The notes: a model not told the origin generated them from the sequence alone. DNA of 64,000 nt from Liquorilactobacillus mali KCTC 3596 = DSM 20444 (GCF_000260415.1 NZ_BACP01000031.1:1-64000), one strand, 5' to 3'; positions 7,842-18,939 are shown, counted from the first letter of the stretch. Program-made: numbers and translations.

Positions 7842-8180
7842 TCATTCTTCTAATTCTTCTAATTGTTCAACTAACCTGCTTAAAGCCTTATCATCTGGAT
7901 AATTTTTTTGAACATAACTCTGAAGCTCATCAGTCCTTTGACTTTGTTCCTGAAAATTCTGCAACAGATGAAGTTTCTTTTCATAGGATTCAAGGATTGT
8001 TTCCGTTCTTCTTATATTATCATACACAGCTTGTCTTGAAATCTGATAATTTTCAGCAATTTCACCAAGTGAGTAATCATCCCGATAATATAAAGCAAGA
8101 TACTCCATCTGTTTACTAGTCAAAAGCGGTTCATAAAATTCAAACAAAGCATTAATTCTATTTGTTTTTTCAATTGCCAT
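7842..8180 (-). CDS. ylxM: YlxM family DNA-binding protein (UPF0122)
   Basis: The 112-residue protein has the sigma-factor-like helix-turn-helix of the YlxM/p13 family ([20 protein letters not shown], about 36-55). Streptococcal YlxM stimulates the GTPases Ffh and FtsY. Its position between ftsY and ffh fits that role. ATG at 8180 follows a GGTGATGAGCG stretch. The C-terminal third is glutamate-rich and probably coiled coil. Confidence 0.95.
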   Translation of the reverse strand: MAIEKTNRINALFEFYEPLLTSKQMEYLALYYRDDYSLGEIAENYQISRQAVYDNIRRTETILESYEKKLHLLQNFQEQSQRTDELQSYVQKNYPDDKALSRLVEQLEELEE

Positions 8181-8204
8181 CGCTCATCACCTACTTCAAC
8201 CAGA

Positions 8205-9215
8205 TTAATTTTCTTCTTTTGGAGCCTCCACCAAACCATTAAAGAGTCCGTAAACAAACTCGACTGGTTCAAAGTCACGCAAGTCATCCATTTTTTCACC
8301 CAGCCCAACAAGTTTAACCGGAAGATGTAATTCATTACGAATCGCTAAGACAATTCCGCCTTTAGCAGTTCCATCCAACTTAGTCAAAACAATTCCTGTC
8401 ACATTTGTGACATCCTTAAACTGTTTTGCCTGCGTTAATGCATTTTGACCAGTAGTTGCATCCAAGGCTAATAAAACTTCTTGTGGTGCATCTGGTAGTT
8501 CACGGGTAATCACTCGCGCAATTTTACCCAATTCATTCATCAAGTTAACCTTATTTTGTAGCCTGCCAGCAGTATCTACCAATAAGATATCATAGTCCTC
8601 ACTCTTGGCTTTTTGAACGGCATCAAAAACAACTGCTGCTGGATCGCTTCTTTCTGGTTTTCGAACAACTTCAACATTCACTCGTCTTCCCCATTCAACA
8701 AGCTGCTCGATTGCGCCGGCTCTAAATGTATCGGCCGCGGCAAGTAAAACCTTCTTTCCCTCCTGCTGATACCTATGGGCAAGTTTCCCGATTGTTGTCG
8801 TCTTCCCAACACCATTAACACCCACAAAAAGAAAAACAGTTGGTCCGTTCTGTGCAAAGTGCAATGAATTATCTTCTGTCGTTCCTTCTGCTTCATATAG
8901 CGAAACAAGTTTTTCAATAATCGCATTTGAAACATCTTTTTTATCTTTTACATTGCGCAGCTTTACCTCTTCTTGAAGCTCCTCACTAATCTTAACAGCA
9001 GTCTCAAAGCCGACATCGGCCTCAATCAATTTTTCTTCCAACTCTTCAAAGAATTCTTCATCAACACTGCGGAAATTTGCAAAAAGTTCATTGAGCTTAT
9101 CACCAAAAGTTTTGCGTGATTTCTCCAGTCCTTTTTCATATTTTTGTTCCTCAACAGTCTGTTTTTCTTCTTCCTGACCGCTAAACACATGTTTAAGTTT
9201 ATCAAAAAAGCCCAT
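8205..9215 (-). CDS. ftsY: Signal recognition particle receptor FtsY
   Basis: The 336-residue SRP GTPase docks the SRP-ribosome complex at the membrane. It has a short acidic A region (about 10-40), an N domain and a G domain with Walker A (GVNGVGKTTTIGKLA), DTFRAGAIEQL, DTAGRLQNK and TKLDGTAKGG. The A region is short, as usual in Firmicutes. It begins 2 bp after the smc stop and is followed by ylxM and ffh, keeping the targeting genes together. Confidence 0.98.
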   Translation of the reverse strand: MGFFDKLKHVFSGQEEEKQTVEEQKYEKGLEKSRKTFGDKLNELFANFRSVDEEFFEELEEKLIEADVGFETAVKISEELQEEVKLRNVKDKKDVSNAIIEKLVSLYEAEGTTEDNSLHFAQNGPTVFLFVGVNGVGKTTTIGKLAHRYQQEGKKVLLAAADTFRAGAIEQLVEWGRRVNVEVVRKPERSDPAAVVFDAVQKAKSEDYDILLVDTAGRLQNKVNLMNELGKIARVITRELPDAPQEVLLALDATTGQNALTQAKQFKDVTNVTGIVLTKLDGTAKGGIVLAIRNELHLPVKLVGLGEKMDDLRDFEPVEFVYGLFNGLVEAPKEEN

Positions 9216-9217
9216 TT

Positions 9218-12200
9218 TTATCCCCCTTTAGCGACATTTTCTTCGAGTATATTTTCAAGAGAAACTGAAACCGTCCTTGATATGCCTGATTCCTGCATCG
9301 TCACCCCATATAAGATATCAGCTCGACTCATCGTCCCTTTTCTATGTGTAATGATAATAAATTGTGTCTGATCATGGAAGTTCTGCAAATATGATGAATA
9401 ACGATCTACATTCGCATCATCTAGGGCTGCTTCTGCCTCATCTAGAATTGCAAAGGGCACTGGTTTTACTTTCAAGATGGCAAAGAGCAGTGTCAATGCA
9501 GTCAATGCTTTTTCTCCTCCCGACAATAGAGATAATTTCTGTAGTTTTTTACCAGGTGGTTGTGCCATGATCTCTATTCCTGTTGTCAATAGATCGCTTG
9601 AATCAGTTAATTTCAAAGATGCTTTCCCACCACCGAACATCTGTGGAAAGACCTCAGTAAATGCATCCGCAACAGCCTTGAATGTCTTTCCAAAACGGAT
9701 TTTAACTTCATTATCCATTTCTTGCATGCTTTTTTGCAACTGTTTTTTTGCTTCCAACAAATCATTTTGCTGCATTGATAGAAACTCAAAACGTTCATTT
9801 ACGCGTTCATATTCATCAATTGAACCAATATTAACTTCTCCTAGTTCTTCAATACCTAAACGCAGCAGCTTTAACTTTTGCAATACGTGTTTCAAATCAT
9901 GCTCTTTATTTTGAGCCTTTGCAGCCTCATATGTTAATTCATATGTTTGTGCTAGTTCGGACAGGCTCTGATCAAGTATACCATTTACCTTGCTTAATTT
10001 AATACTTTTCTCACGCTGCTTATTAAATGTTAGCTCCTGCAGGTTGTTAACTCTTGTCAATTCAGTTTCATTTGATTGCAGATATTCATGAATATCAGCT
10101 CGCATTTTTTTACCTTTTGTAAGTTCGATAGCAATTGCCTCTTGTTTTTCGTTAATCTGACGCAGTTGTTGTACTATCTCCTCAGATTTTAGAGAGTCAA
10201 TTTTTTGTTTGTTGTCAATCCCATCTAATATTTTCTGTTCATCTTGAAGTGCATCTTGATACTCATTAATCTGTTTTTTATTAGCCACAGCCTTTTCATT
10301 TAAAGAACTCAATCTTTCTGTGACAATTGCCAAACGTCGTTTCATATCATTGCCTTTTTGTGTATTTTGTTCTTTAACTTCATTTAGCTTTGTAAGCATA
10401 TTTTTCTTACTGTCAAACTCAGCCCGAAGCTTATTTATTTTTTGCTCTAAAATAGCCTGCTTTTCAGCAAGAGAATTCTTATTCGCACCAAATGCATCAT
10501 TTTTTATTTCCTGTTCAAACTCTTCTTGTTGTAGCTCAAGAGCCTCTTTTGAATCCCTTAATTGATTTTTCAAAAGTACAAGTTGAGATTCTATATTATG
10601 ACTTTCTTCTTTTTTCGCAGCTACATTTTTTTCAATCATTTGAACATCTATCTTTTTTTGCTCAAAATCTTTTTTTGCATTGGCGCCCTGAAGTTCAATC
10701 TTTTTCATCTTTTGCTTCATTTCGGCGAGATCATTTTCTAATGTCTTGATTCGCTCTTTTTGCTCTATTAGTCCACTATTTTTTTGCTTATTTGCACCAC
10801 CAGTCATTGCACCGCCAGGATTAACAACATCACCTGCTAGCGAAACAACTCGTAGACTATGGTCAAGCTTTCTTGCAACATCCACCGCAATATCGATATC
10901 CTCCACAATGACTGTTGTACCCAGTAAATAATTCAAAATTGGCTGATCATCTTTAGCACACTTTACTAACTGATTACCAATTCCAAGAACACCTGGAATT
11001 TTTGCTAATATTTCAGATTGATACTTACTTAATTTCCGCTGTCTCACTGTATTCCGCGGTAAAAAAGTAACTCTTCCCAAACGATTCTTTACTAAATAAT
11101 TTATACCAGCCTTTGCTGCCTGCTCGTTTTCAACAACAACATTTTGTGTTTGGCTTCCTAAGGCAATTTCAATTGCATATGCAATATTTGAAGGAACATC
11201 CAACAGTTCTGCAACTGCACCTATAATTCCAGCAAATTTTGCTCTTTTCTGCAGAATTTCCTTGACACCACGATAATATCCGGCAAAATTATCATCAATA
11301 TTCTTTAGGCTATCATGTTGTGCCTGTGCACGCTGAACAATTGCTAATGCCTTATACCAGCTGTCTTTTTGCTGTTGCAGCTTCACTTGTAAACTTGACA
11401 AATCATCTTGCTCAGTTTCAAAGCGTTTATTTTCAATTTCTAATAGCTTGCATTTTTCTTCGTAAATTAATTTCAAATCGTCTGTTTTCTTTTTAAGAGT
11501 CTGAATATTTTCCTGCTGTTTTTTTGTTTTCTTGAGAAAAATATCTTTACTTGCCTTGTTTCTTTGCTCTTCTTTTGTGAGATATAAAGCCTGATTTTTT
11601 AAAGACGTCTGTTCTTGCATCTTTGTAATTATTTGCTGTCTCAAGTCTTCAATTTCAGCTGCAATCTGGTTTGCATCATGCTCATGCAATTCCGTTAAAT
11701 CAGTGACTTTTCTTTGCAATTCCGTTTGTTCTTCTGTAAGATCTTTAATCTGTTTTATTAATTCCATGCGTTCAATTTCTACTTGTTTCAGTTTTTCCTG
11801 GTTTAATTTTTTTTGTGCCTTAACCTCAGTGATTTTTTGTAACTGGTAGTCTTTTTCCTTTTGTGTAATTTCTTTTTTCCCACTGTAGCGTTCTTTCTGA
11901 CCAGTTAAAAGTGCTGCTTCTTCTTGTAAACGATCAAGACTGTGATTCAATTCATCTTGCTTCTTATGCAATGAATTAACAGATGACTCGTATTGCTCAA
12001 TCTGTTTTTTATTTTTAGCCTTAACTGCCTCTAACTGTGCAATCTCACCTTCAAATACAACTTTTTTCTGTTTATTCTCAGCAATTTCCAGAACTAATTT
12101 ACTTAAATTATAATGGTCAAAATCTTTTTTCTGTTCTAGATAATCCCTTGCAATACTGCTCTGCTCTTTTAATGGTTCTCTTTGCATTTGTAATTCCACA

Positions 12201-12784
12201 ACAATATCTGCAACTCTATTCAAATGATCTGCAGTTTCAGCCAATTCTTGTTGTGCCTTTTGCTTCTCTTTTTTATATTTCAAAACACCAGCGACTTCTT
12301 CAATGATCACCCGGCGTTCCTCAGGCTTACTATTAAAGATTGATTCAACGCGTCCCTGAGAAATAATTGAAAATGATTCTCTTCCAAGCCCTGTATCCAA
12401 CATCAGGCCTGTGATATCTTTCAAGCGAACCTGTTTTCCATTCAATAAAAATTCGCTATCACCATTACGATAAATTCTACGCGCAATTGCAATCTCGTCT
12501 TCATCCAACGGTAAATAGTGATCCTTGTTATCAAAAATAATCTCAACTTCTGCGCGGTTAAGTGGTGCACGAGTGTCTGTCCCGGCAAAAATTACGTCCG
12601 GCATTTTTTCACCACGAAGATTCTTAGCAGACTGTTCCCCTAAGACCCAGCGAATCGCTTCAATTACATTGCTCTTACCGCTTCCATTTGGTCCGACAAT
12701 TGCTGTCATCCCATCTTGAAAATCAATTTGTGTTTTGTCTGCAAAAGACTTGAAGCCATTGATTATCAGTGACTTTAACTTCAT
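9218..12784 (-). CDS. smc: Chromosome segregation protein SMC
   Basis: The 1188-residue condensin ATPase organises the chromosome with ScpA and ScpB, which are not in this window. It shows an N-terminal Walker A ([10 protein letters not shown], near 31-40), two long coiled coils (about 170-500 and 670-1000), a globular hinge (about 510-660, with [19 protein letters not shown] and [10 protein letters not shown]) and a C-terminal signature and Walker B ([29 protein letters not shown]). Length matches the family. It follows rnc after 43 bp and is almost fused to ftsY. Confidence 0.98.
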   Translation of the reverse strand: MKLKSLIINGFKSFADKTQIDFQDGMTAIVGPNGSGKSNVIEAIRWVLGEQSAKNLRGEKMPDVIFAGTDTRAPLNRAEVEIIFDNKDHYLPLDEDEIAIARRIYRNGDSEFLLNGKQVRLKDITGLMLDTGLGRESFSIISQGRVESIFNSKPEERRVIIEEVAGVLKYKKEKQKAQQELAETADHLNRVADIVVELQMQREPLKEQSSIARDYLEQKKDFDHYNLSKLVLEIAENKQKKVVFEGEIAQLEAVKAKNKKQIEQYESSVNSLHKKQDELNHSLDRLQEEAALLTGQKERYSGKKEITQKEKDYQLQKITEVKAQKKLNQEKLKQVEIERMELIKQIKDLTEEQTELQRKVTDLTELHEHDANQIAAEIEDLRQQIITKMQEQTSLKNQALYLTKEEQRNKASKDIFLKKTKKQQENIQTLKKKTDDLKLIYEEKCKLLEIENKRFETEQDDLSSLQVKLQQQKDSWYKALAIVQRAQAQHDSLKNIDDNFAGYYRGVKEILQKRAKFAGIIGAVAELLDVPSNIAYAIEIALGSQTQNVVVENEQAAKAGINYLVKNRLGRVTFLPRNTVRQRKLSKYQSEILAKIPGVLGIGNQLVKCAKDDQPILNYLLGTTVIVEDIDIAVDVARKLDHSLRVVSLAGDVVNPGGAMTGGANKQKNSGLIEQKERIKTLENDLAEMKQKMKKIELQGANAKKDFEQKKIDVQMIEKNVAAKKEESHNIESQLVLLKNQLRDSKEALELQQEEFEQEIKNDAFGANKNSLAEKQAILEQKINKLRAEFDSKKNMLTKLNEVKEQNTQKGNDMKRRLAIVTERLSSLNEKAVANKKQINEYQDALQDEQKILDGIDNKQKIDSLKSEEIVQQLRQINEKQEAIAIELTKGKKMRADIHEYLQSNETELTRVNNLQELTFNKQREKSIKLSKVNGILDQSLSELAQTYELTYEAAKAQNKEHDLKHVLQKLKLLRLGIEELGEVNIGSIDEYERVNERFEFLSMQQNDLLEAKKQLQKSMQEMDNEVKIRFGKTFKAVADAFTEVFPQMFGGGKASLKLTDSSDLLTTGIEIMAQPPGKKLQKLSLLSGGEKALTALTLLFAILKVKPVPFAILDEAEAALDDANVDRYSSYLQNFHDQTQFIIITHRKGTMSRADILYGVTMQESGISRTVSVSLENILEENVAKGG

Positions 12785-12827
12785 CCAGCACTGCTCCTTT
12801 ATTTCCTTACTATATAGATAGGCTTCT

Positions 12828-13517
12828 TTACTTTAAAGATTTTAATGCAGCATTTGCAGCTACCTGTTCAGCCTCTTTCTTTGAATGTCCGCTGCCTGTT
12901 CCTAAAACCTTACCATCAGCACTAACAGCCATTGTGTACATTTTGTCATGTTCTGGTCCAAGATCAGCAACTTCATCATAAGTGATGGTTACCTCACCTT
13001 TTTCCTGCAATAATTCCTGCAATTCCGTCTTGTGATCTAACAAGTGATCAAACCATCCCAAGTCTAATTTAGGAAAAACAACTTTTGCAATAAATTCTTC
13101 TACTGCTTTTTTGCCTTGGTCTTGATACAATGCCCCAATAAAAGCCTCGAAAATATCACATAACAAGGCCGGTCTTTGCCTTGCATTGGCCTTTTCTTCT
13201 CCTTTACCAAGTCTGATGTATTCGTCAAAATTGCATTCTTTTGCAAATTTGCTGAAGCTATCTTCACAAACCATTGCTGCACGCAACCGTGAAAGCTTTC
13301 CTTCCGACATTCCAGGATAGCGACGATACAAATATTCAGAGACACAAAGCTGCATCACAGCATCTCCCAAGAATTCAATTCGTTCGTAATACTTTAGATG
13401 CTCCTTTGGATGCTCATTTACATATGAAGCATGTGTAAATGCCTCATCAAGTAGCTCAGGTCGTTTAAAATCTATTTCAAAATCGTTTTTTAGTTTTTGT
13501 ACTAATCCGATTATCAC
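12828..13517 (-). CDS. rnc: Ribonuclease III
   Basis: The 229-residue double-stranded RNA endonuclease processes rRNA precursors and other structured RNAs. It has an RNase III domain with the signature ERIEFLGDAV (near 45-54), acidic catalytic residues in CDIFEAFIGALY, and a C-terminal dsRNA-binding domain ending VAANAALKSLK. The start is GTG at 13517, with AAAGGAG about 10 bp upstream. A good promoter lies immediately before it, making rnc the first gene of the rnc-smc-ftsY group. Confidence 0.97.
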   Translation of the reverse strand: MIIGLVQKLKNDFEIDFKRPELLDEAFTHASYVNEHPKEHLKYYERIEFLGDAVMQLCVSEYLYRRYPGMSEGKLSRLRAAMVCEDSFSKFAKECNFDEYIRLGKGEEKANARQRPALLCDIFEAFIGALYQDQGKKAVEEFIAKVVFPKLDLGWFDHLLDHKTELQELLQEKGEVTITYDEVADLGPEHDKMYTMAVSADGKVLGTGSGHSKKEAEQVAANAALKSLK

Positions 13518-13553
13518 TTTTTGTCTTCTCCTTTTTACAACTTAATACTTTAT

Positions 13554-13582
13554 ATTATACCCTTACATATCTATCTGAACAA
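13554..13582 (-). promoter_or_regulatory. Promoter of the rnc-smc-ftsY operon
   Basis: On the minus strand a -35 TTGTTC (13582-13577) and a perfect -10 TATAAT (13559-13554) are separated by 17 bp. The GTG start of rnc is 36 bp further on. Confidence 0.8.
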
Positions 13583-13602
13583 AGCATGACAGTCATTCTT
13601 CT

Positions 13603-13651
13603 AAAAAAAGATAGATCATCATCCAGGATTTTTCCTGCTGCAATCTATCTT
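13603..13651 (-). terminator. Terminator after acpP
   Basis: On the minus strand AGATAGAT (13650-13643) pairs with ATCTATCT (13616-13609). An inner GCAGGA/TCCTG arm extends the stem, and seven T follow. It closes the recG-plsX-acpP group and insulates rnc. Confidence 0.9.
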
Positions 13652-13673
13652 CCAGAATTTTAAATGTCAGTGA

Positions 13674-13916
13674 CTATTCTTGGTGATTCGCAATATACTT
13701 AACTGCATCTGCGACAGTGATTAATTTTTCTGCATCTTCATCAGGTATTTCAGCCGAAAATGTATCTTCAAGTTCAAGCACAAATTCAACAATATCTATT
13801 GAATCGGCATTCAAGTCCGTTGAAAAGTTCAAATCAGGGGTTACTTTATCTTCTTCAACATCAAAGCGTTCATTGATAATTTTTACAATCTTGTCATAAA
13901 TTTCTTTTTCTGTCAT
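13674..13916 (-). CDS. acpP: Acyl carrier protein
   Basis: The 80-residue acidic protein carries the phosphopantetheine attachment site DSI with serine at residue 39 (LNADSIDIVEF). ACP shuttles acyl chains in fatty acid and phospholipid synthesis. It lies 3 bp after plsX, whose enzyme uses acyl-ACP, so the pairing makes metabolic sense. The motif reads ADSID instead of the commoner ADSLD. Lactobacilli often hold a second ACP in the fab cluster; this one is the phospholipid-linked copy by position. Confidence 0.96.
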   Translation of the reverse strand: MTEKEIYDKIVKIINERFDVEEDKVTPDLNFSTDLNADSIDIVEFVLELEDTFSAEIPDEDAEKLITVADAVKYIANHQE

Positions 13917-13919
13917 CTT

Positions 13920-14942
13920 TTATTCCTCCGCACCATCTGTTTTTTTTGCTTCTTCTTCAAAATACGCAACTAAATCGGGAATCATCTTTTCTTCCAACAT
14001 TTTATGAATCTGCTTCAACGTATAATAGACCGCTGCACTATCACTTGAGCCATGGGCCTTCACAACAGGCGCCTTGACACCAAGTAAAACAGCCCCACCG
14101 TACTGTGATTGATTCATCTTATTTTTTAGTTCATTAAAAGTCGATTTGAGTAACAATGCACCTAATTTACCTGACACTCCGCTATTCATAATTGAATCCT
14201 TCAACAAATGCATTGTAGCTGAAGCAGTCCCTTCAATTGCTTTTAAAACAGCATTGCCGGTGAAACCATCTGCAACCACTACATCTGCTACATCTTTTAA
14301 AATTGCATTGGATTCTACATTACCAACAAAATTCAAATTTGGAGTTGCCTTTAATAACTGATACGCCTCTTGTGTAGTCTTACTACCCTTGTGTTCCTCA
14401 GTTCCATTATTCAGCAAGCCTATTCTCGGATTTGCAATTCCTCTGACCTTTTGTGCATAGTACTTACCAAGAATCGCATATTCATAAAGATGTTCAGGTT
14501 TATTATCGGCATTTGCGCCGCTATCCAACAGATTTAAAGCTCCCTCGCCCTTTGAAAGCATCGGAAGTGTGGAAAGTAATCCAGGACGACTGATTCCCTT
14601 GATTCTTCCAACAATCAACAGTCCGGCAGCAAGGAGCGCGCCAGTATTACCGCATGAAAAGAACGCATCGGCTTCGCCATCTTTAACTGCTTTTGCAGCT
14701 AAAACCATTGATGAATCCTTCTTTCGTCGAATTGCTCGAACAGGTTCATCATTCATGTCAATCTTATTATCAGTATGAATAATCTGAATCCTAGATTGAT
14801 CATTTAAATACTTCTTAATTTCACTTTCTTTACCATAGAGATTGAACTCAAGATCACTATACTCATCTCTTGCCCGCTCAACCCCTTCAACAACCGTTTG
14901 AGGTGCGTTATCTCCACCCATAGCGTCAACTGCAATTTTCAT
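13920..14942 (-). CDS. plsX: Phosphate acyltransferase PlsX
   Basis: The 340-residue enzyme converts acyl-ACP to acyl-phosphate, the first step of phosphatidic acid synthesis by the PlsX/PlsY route. It begins [14 protein letters not shown], the family start. An ATG three codons upstream would overlap the AAGAAGG binding site, so 14942 is chosen. Other family segments are [14 protein letters not shown] and [14 protein letters not shown]. It lies 15 bp after recG and 3 bp before acpP. Confidence 0.97.
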   Translation of the reverse strand: MKIAVDAMGGDNAPQTVVEGVERARDEYSDLEFNLYGKESEIKKYLNDQSRIQIIHTDNKIDMNDEPVRAIRRKKDSSMVLAAKAVKDGEADAFFSCGNTGALLAAGLLIVGRIKGISRPGLLSTLPMLSKGEGALNLLDSGANADNKPEHLYEYAILGKYYAQKVRGIANPRIGLLNNGTEEHKGSKTTQEAYQLLKATPNLNFVGNVESNAILKDVADVVVADGFTGNAVLKAIEGTASATMHLLKDSIMNSGVSGKLGALLLKSTFNELKNKMNQSQYGGAVLLGVKAPVVKAHGSSDSAAVYYTLKQIHKMLEEKMIPDLVAYFEEEAKKTDGAEE

Positions 14943-14957
14943 TAAATCCATCCTTCT

Positions 14958-17003
14958 TTAATCAAATGATGCTCCCAATAAAGTTCGATTCAAATACTTT
15001 ATCAGTTCTTCATTTTCTTTTTTTTGTTTAAAATGTTCATTGTTGATTATTTGCCGTGCTTCTTCTTTTGCTATCTGTAATATTCGCAAATCAGCGATTG
15101 GATCACCTAATTTAAATTCAGGTATTCCTGATTGTTTATTTCCTAAAATGTCGCCTTGTCCTCGAAGTTCCAAGTCCTTTTGTGCAATCACGAACCCATT
15201 ATTTGTTTCTGTCATTATCTGCATCCGTGCAATCCCATATTCATTTTTAGGATCAGCGACAAGGAGACAGTAGGATTGCTTATCTCCTCGTCCGACTCGG
15301 CCACGTAGCTGATGCAGCTGTGCCAAACCAAATCTATCCGCATCAAGAATCATCATAACAGTTGCATTCGCCACGTCAACTCCTACTTCAATTACTGTAG
15401 TTGCTACCAACACATCAATCTTGTGCTCCTTAAAAGCGGACATTACCTTTTCTTTTTCCTCACCGCTCATTTTACCATGAAGAAGCCCAACTTGATATCG
15501 CGATCCTAAATGTTCATTTGTTTTGTTGAATATTTCCTCAGCATTTTTCAAGTCCATTGCCTCAGATTCTTCAATTAAAGGGCTGACGATATACGCCTGT
15601 GAATTATTAGCTAATTCCCGTTCGAGAAACTCATAGGCACTTGCTAATTGACGATTCTTTACCCACTGGGTCCGAATAGCTTTGCGTCCCTTTGGTAATT
15701 CTCTAATCGTGGAAACATCCATTTCTCCATAAGTTGTCAGTGCCAATGTTCGTGGAATTGGAGTTGCTGTCATCATTAGTACGTCAGGGGACTTTCCCTT
15801 TTCCCTGAGGATTTGTCTTTGCCCGACACCAAAACGATGTTGCTCATCTGTTACAACCAAACCGAGATTCAAGAACTCAATATCTGGTTGAATCAACGCA
15901 TGGGTCCCGACTACAAGATTGATTGTCCCTTTTTTCAAATTGGATAATAATTCGCGTCTTTGCGCCACTCTCGTTACAGTCGAACTCGTCAAGAGTGCCA
16001 CAGTAACTCCCATGGGCTCGAACAACTGTGCCAACTTTGTAGCATGCTGTTGAGCTAATATTTCAGTTGGGACCATTAATGCGGTTTGGAATCCTGCTGT
16101 AATAGCTGCATACATAATAATTGCTGCAACAATAGTCTTTCCTGAACCAACATCGCCTTGTAACAACCTGTTCATATGTCTTTGCATGTGCATATCGTGG
16201 CAGATCTCATTCACAACTTTTTTCTGTGAATTTGTTAATTCAAAGGGTAGCCTTGCAATAAACTGCTTTAGTTTCCCGAGTTTGTAGTTAATTTTCAATC
16301 CTTCATTAATGTTGTCATTTTCCTTGATATACTGCATTCGAGCTTGAAAAAGAAAAAATTCCTCAAAAGTTCCGCTGCGGCGTGCCAATTTCACAGATTT
16401 TTGGTCTTTTGGAAAATGAATCTCATGAATAATTTCTTTTCGTGAAAGCAAATGGTATTTTTTTGCCAGATAATCCGGAATAATATCAACGATTGCATCT
16501 TCATACTCATCATATGCCTGCTCTATTAATTTTTTTACCTGGGACTGTTTGATCTCCTTCGAAGAACGGTATACCCCGCCAAGTTCATTACTGTTATCGT
16601 CTGCCAATATTTTCATGCCTGTTAAGTTTTGCCTTTTATGGTTCCACTTGCCATAAACAGTTAATTCTTTACCCAACTCAATTCTAGAACGTAAATATCC
16701 TTGATTAAAAAAAGTCACCATAATCACATCATGTTCTACCAAAAGTTTAAAATTTAGGCGATTTTTCTGGCGTCCAAAGCGACTCAGTACTGGTTCTGTT
16801 GCAACAGTTCCTTTTAAAGCTACCTTTTCTTGATCACCAATTTCCGCAAGCTTACGTGCAGCGTAGTCGTCATATCTGAATGGATATGCAGTTAACAGGT
16901 CTTCAATGGTATTTATGCCCAATTTGTTCAGTGCTTGAACTTTCTTAGGACCAACACCTGACAGAACTGCTACTGAATCACTAAGTTGTTTTGCCAAAAA
17001 CAT
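14958..17003 (-). CDS. recG: ATP-dependent DNA helicase RecG
   Basis: The 681-residue branched-DNA translocase remodels stalled replication forks and Holliday junctions. It has an N-terminal wedge/OB domain (about 60-170), helicase motif I (GDVGSGKTIVAA), DEQH box, motif III (MMTATPIPRTLA) and motif VI (QLRGRVGRG). The start is uncertain: the overlapping GTG, ATG (17003) and a TTG two codons on are all near a GAGAGG site, and the TTG has the best spacing. Upstream lies the repeat element separating it from fakA. Confidence 0.97.
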   Translation of the reverse strand: MFLAKQLSDSVAVLSGVGPKKVQALNKLGINTIEDLLTAYPFRYDDYAARKLAEIGDQEKVALKGTVATEPVLSRFGRQKNRLNFKLLVEHDVIMVTFFNQGYLRSRIELGKELTVYGKWNHKRQNLTGMKILADDNSNELGGVYRSSKEIKQSQVKKLIEQAYDEYEDAIVDIIPDYLAKKYHLLSRKEIIHEIHFPKDQKSVKLARRSGTFEEFFLFQARMQYIKENDNINEGLKINYKLGKLKQFIARLPFELTNSQKKVVNEICHDMHMQRHMNRLLQGDVGSGKTIVAAIIMYAAITAGFQTALMVPTEILAQQHATKLAQLFEPMGVTVALLTSSTVTRVAQRRELLSNLKKGTINLVVGTHALIQPDIEFLNLGLVVTDEQHRFGVGQRQILREKGKSPDVLMMTATPIPRTLALTTYGEMDVSTIRELPKGRKAIRTQWVKNRQLASAYEFLERELANNSQAYIVSPLIEESEAMDLKNAEEIFNKTNEHLGSRYQVGLLHGKMSGEEKEKVMSAFKEHKIDVLVATTVIEVGVDVANATVMMILDADRFGLAQLHQLRGRVGRGDKQSYCLLVADPKNEYGIARMQIMTETNNGFVIAQKDLELRGQGDILGNKQSGIPEFKLGDPIADLRILQIAKEEARQIINNEHFKQKKENEELIKYLNRTLLGASFD

Positions 17004-17033
17004 CACCTCTCTTTAAATGACCTAAAAATGGAA

Positions 17034-17212
17034 GTGTTACATAAGTCGGTAAAATTTTAGTACTGAATCTAAACTACAAGTACGTTGAATCATTTGCTAT
17101 GAGTACTATGAGTAATCCGATATTAGACGAAAAATTTTGACTAATGTAACACGTTTATCTGGAACAAATAGAGGAGCTAGGTCAAAGTTAAACTTTTGAC
17201 CCAACTCCATCA
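17034..17212 (+). repeat. Dispersed intergenic repeat, copy A
   Basis: This AT-rich element between fakA and recG shares blocks with copies at 45.1 and 58.1 kb: ACATAAGTCGGTAA, TTTGCTATGA, ATTAGAC and AACACGTTTATC. Its first 119 bp are bounded by a perfect 9-bp inverted repeat, GTGTTACAT (17034-17042) and ATGTAACAC (17144-17152), and the outer 20 bp are nearly palindromic. A hairpin follows (GGAG...GGTCAAA / TTTGACC...CTCC, about 17172-17208). It could be a MITE-like element carrying a terminator hairpin. It has no coding capacity. Confidence 0.7.
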
Positions 17213-17224
17213 TCATGAAAATCA

Positions 17225-18910
17225 TTATTCAACAGAAATTAGATATGGATATACAGGCTGATCGCCCTGATGAATCTCGATTTCTAGATCCTTATCAATA
17301 TCCAGAACTGCCTTTTTGATACTTTCAGCTTCTGCCGAAGTACCATCTTGACCAACAATTATCGTAACGATTTCACTATCATCATCAAGCATTTTCCCTA
17401 CCATCTGAATAGCCGCATCAACTTTGTCTGGATTCGTCAACTTAATTTTTCCATCAATAATTCCCATATAATCATCTTTTTTGATTATATTTCCTTCAAT
17501 AGTTGTATCACGAACTGCAACAGTAACTTGACCTGACTTCACGGAATCCATCTCATCACTCATGTTTACAGCATTTTCATCCAAATTTTCTGCGGGATTG
17601 AATGCAATTAATGCCGTCATTCCTTGAGCAATTGTCTTACTTGCAACAACTTTTGTCGGTACATCCGCAACCTTTGCGGCTTGCTCAGCAGCTAAGAAAA
17701 TATTTTTGTTATTTGGTAAAATAATGATCTTTTGGGCATTGACCTTCTTAATTGCATCAATAATATCTTGTGTGCTTGGGTTCATCGTCTGACCACCATT
17801 TAAAACATAAGTCGCACCCAAACTCTTAAACAAGTTAGCAACACCATTGCCAGAAGCGATTGCAATAATGCCATACCCATCATTATTCGAATTTTTTTCA
17901 GTTTCTTCTTGCTCATCATGTTCCAAAATCGTCTCATGTTGTAGACGCATGTTATCAACTTTGACCTTAATCAAAGACCCAAAACGTTGTCCATAAGACA
18001 TAACATCCCCCGGATGCTCAGTATGGACATGTACTTTGACAATTTCGTCATCAGCAATTACCAATAATGAATCACCAATTTCACTCAAGTGATTGCGGAA
18101 CTCATCATAATCGAATTTTGAATCAACTAGGCGACCTGCACCTAGCTTAACCATTATTTCAGTACAATATCCGTACTTAATATCTTCTGTGCTAAGCTGA
18201 CTTTGAACACTCTTATGATGTTCCGCATTCACCATCTCTTCCATTTCTTCGACGCTTGGCTGATGTGCATCGTCTTCAGCACGTTTATTCCCAGAAAGGA
18301 CATCAAAAAAACCTTCATACACAAAAGTAAGACCCTGTCCACCAGAGTCGACTACCCCAACTTCTTTCAAAACCGGTAATAAATCCGGAGTAGTTGCCAA
18401 TGCTTCTTTTGCAGCTTCATAGGCGGCTTCCATCACCACGACAGTATCATCGCTCTCACTAGCTGCCTTGTTAGCTGCCTTAGCTGCTTCGCGCGCGACT
18501 GTTAATATTGTTCCTTCAGTGGGCTTCATTACAGCCTTATATGCCGTTTCAACACCCGCAGTCAAAGCTGCAGCCAGGTCGGCAGCATTCAGGCTGTCCT
18601 TCTTTTCTGTACTTTTATAAAATCCACGGAATATTTGAGATAATATTACTCCTGAATTTCCACGAGCACCCATTAGTAGTCCCTTAGCTAAGGCCACAGC
18701 TAAAGAACCTACAGTGTTAGCAGTAGATTCAGCCACATATTTTGCTCCGCTGGCAAAAGAAAGGCTCATATTTGTTCCAGTGTCCCCATCTGGGACAGGA
18801 AACACATTTAATGAATTAATAAACTCTGCGTTATTACTTAATCTTTTTGAACTGACCGCAACCATCTTTCTAAAATGCGTCTCAGTTATCTCTGTGACTT
18901 TCAAATTCAA
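17225..18910 (-). CDS. fakA: Fatty acid kinase catalytic subunit FakA (DAK2 domain)
   Basis: The 561-residue protein phosphorylates fatty acids held by FakB proteins, feeding exogenous fatty acids into PlsX/PlsY phospholipid synthesis. It has the N-terminal DhaL/DAK2 domain with the metal-binding motif VPDGDTGTN (39-47), a middle domain (near 240-320, with VHVHTEHPGDVM) and a DegV-like C-terminal half. It lies close to plsX and acpP, which act on the same intermediate. FakB genes are not in this window. It is co-transcribed with the Asp23 gene 29 bp upstream. Confidence 0.93.
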   Translation of the reverse strand: MNLKVTEITETHFRKMVAVSSKRLSNNAEFINSLNVFPVPDGDTGTNMSLSFASGAKYVAESTANTVGSLAVALAKGLLMGARGNSGVILSQIFRGFYKSTEKKDSLNAADLAAALTAGVETAYKAVMKPTEGTILTVAREAAKAANKAASESDDTVVVMEAAYEAAKEALATTPDLLPVLKEVGVVDSGGQGLTFVYEGFFDVLSGNKRAEDDAHQPSVEEMEEMVNAEHHKSVQSQLSTEDIKYGYCTEIMVKLGAGRLVDSKFDYDEFRNHLSEIGDSLLVIADDEIVKVHVHTEHPGDVMSYGQRFGSLIKVKVDNMRLQHETILEHDEQEETEKNSNNDGYGIIAIASGNGVANLFKSLGATYVLNGGQTMNPSTQDIIDAIKKVNAQKIIILPNNKNIFLAAEQAAKVADVPTKVVASKTIAQGMTALIAFNPAENLDENAVNMSDEMDSVKSGQVTVAVRDTTIEGNIIKKDDYMGIIDGKIKLTNPDKVDAAIQMVGKMLDDDSEIVTIIVGQDGTSAEAESIKKAVLDIDKDLEIEIHQGDQPVYPYLISVE

Positions 18911-18939
18911 TTATCCTCCTTGGTCCCCATAACACTCAG

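Noticed and set aside
9364-12719. Many plus-strand open frames opposite smc
   Set aside because: They lie within the smc reading frame, lack binding sites and look like coiled-coil gene shadows.
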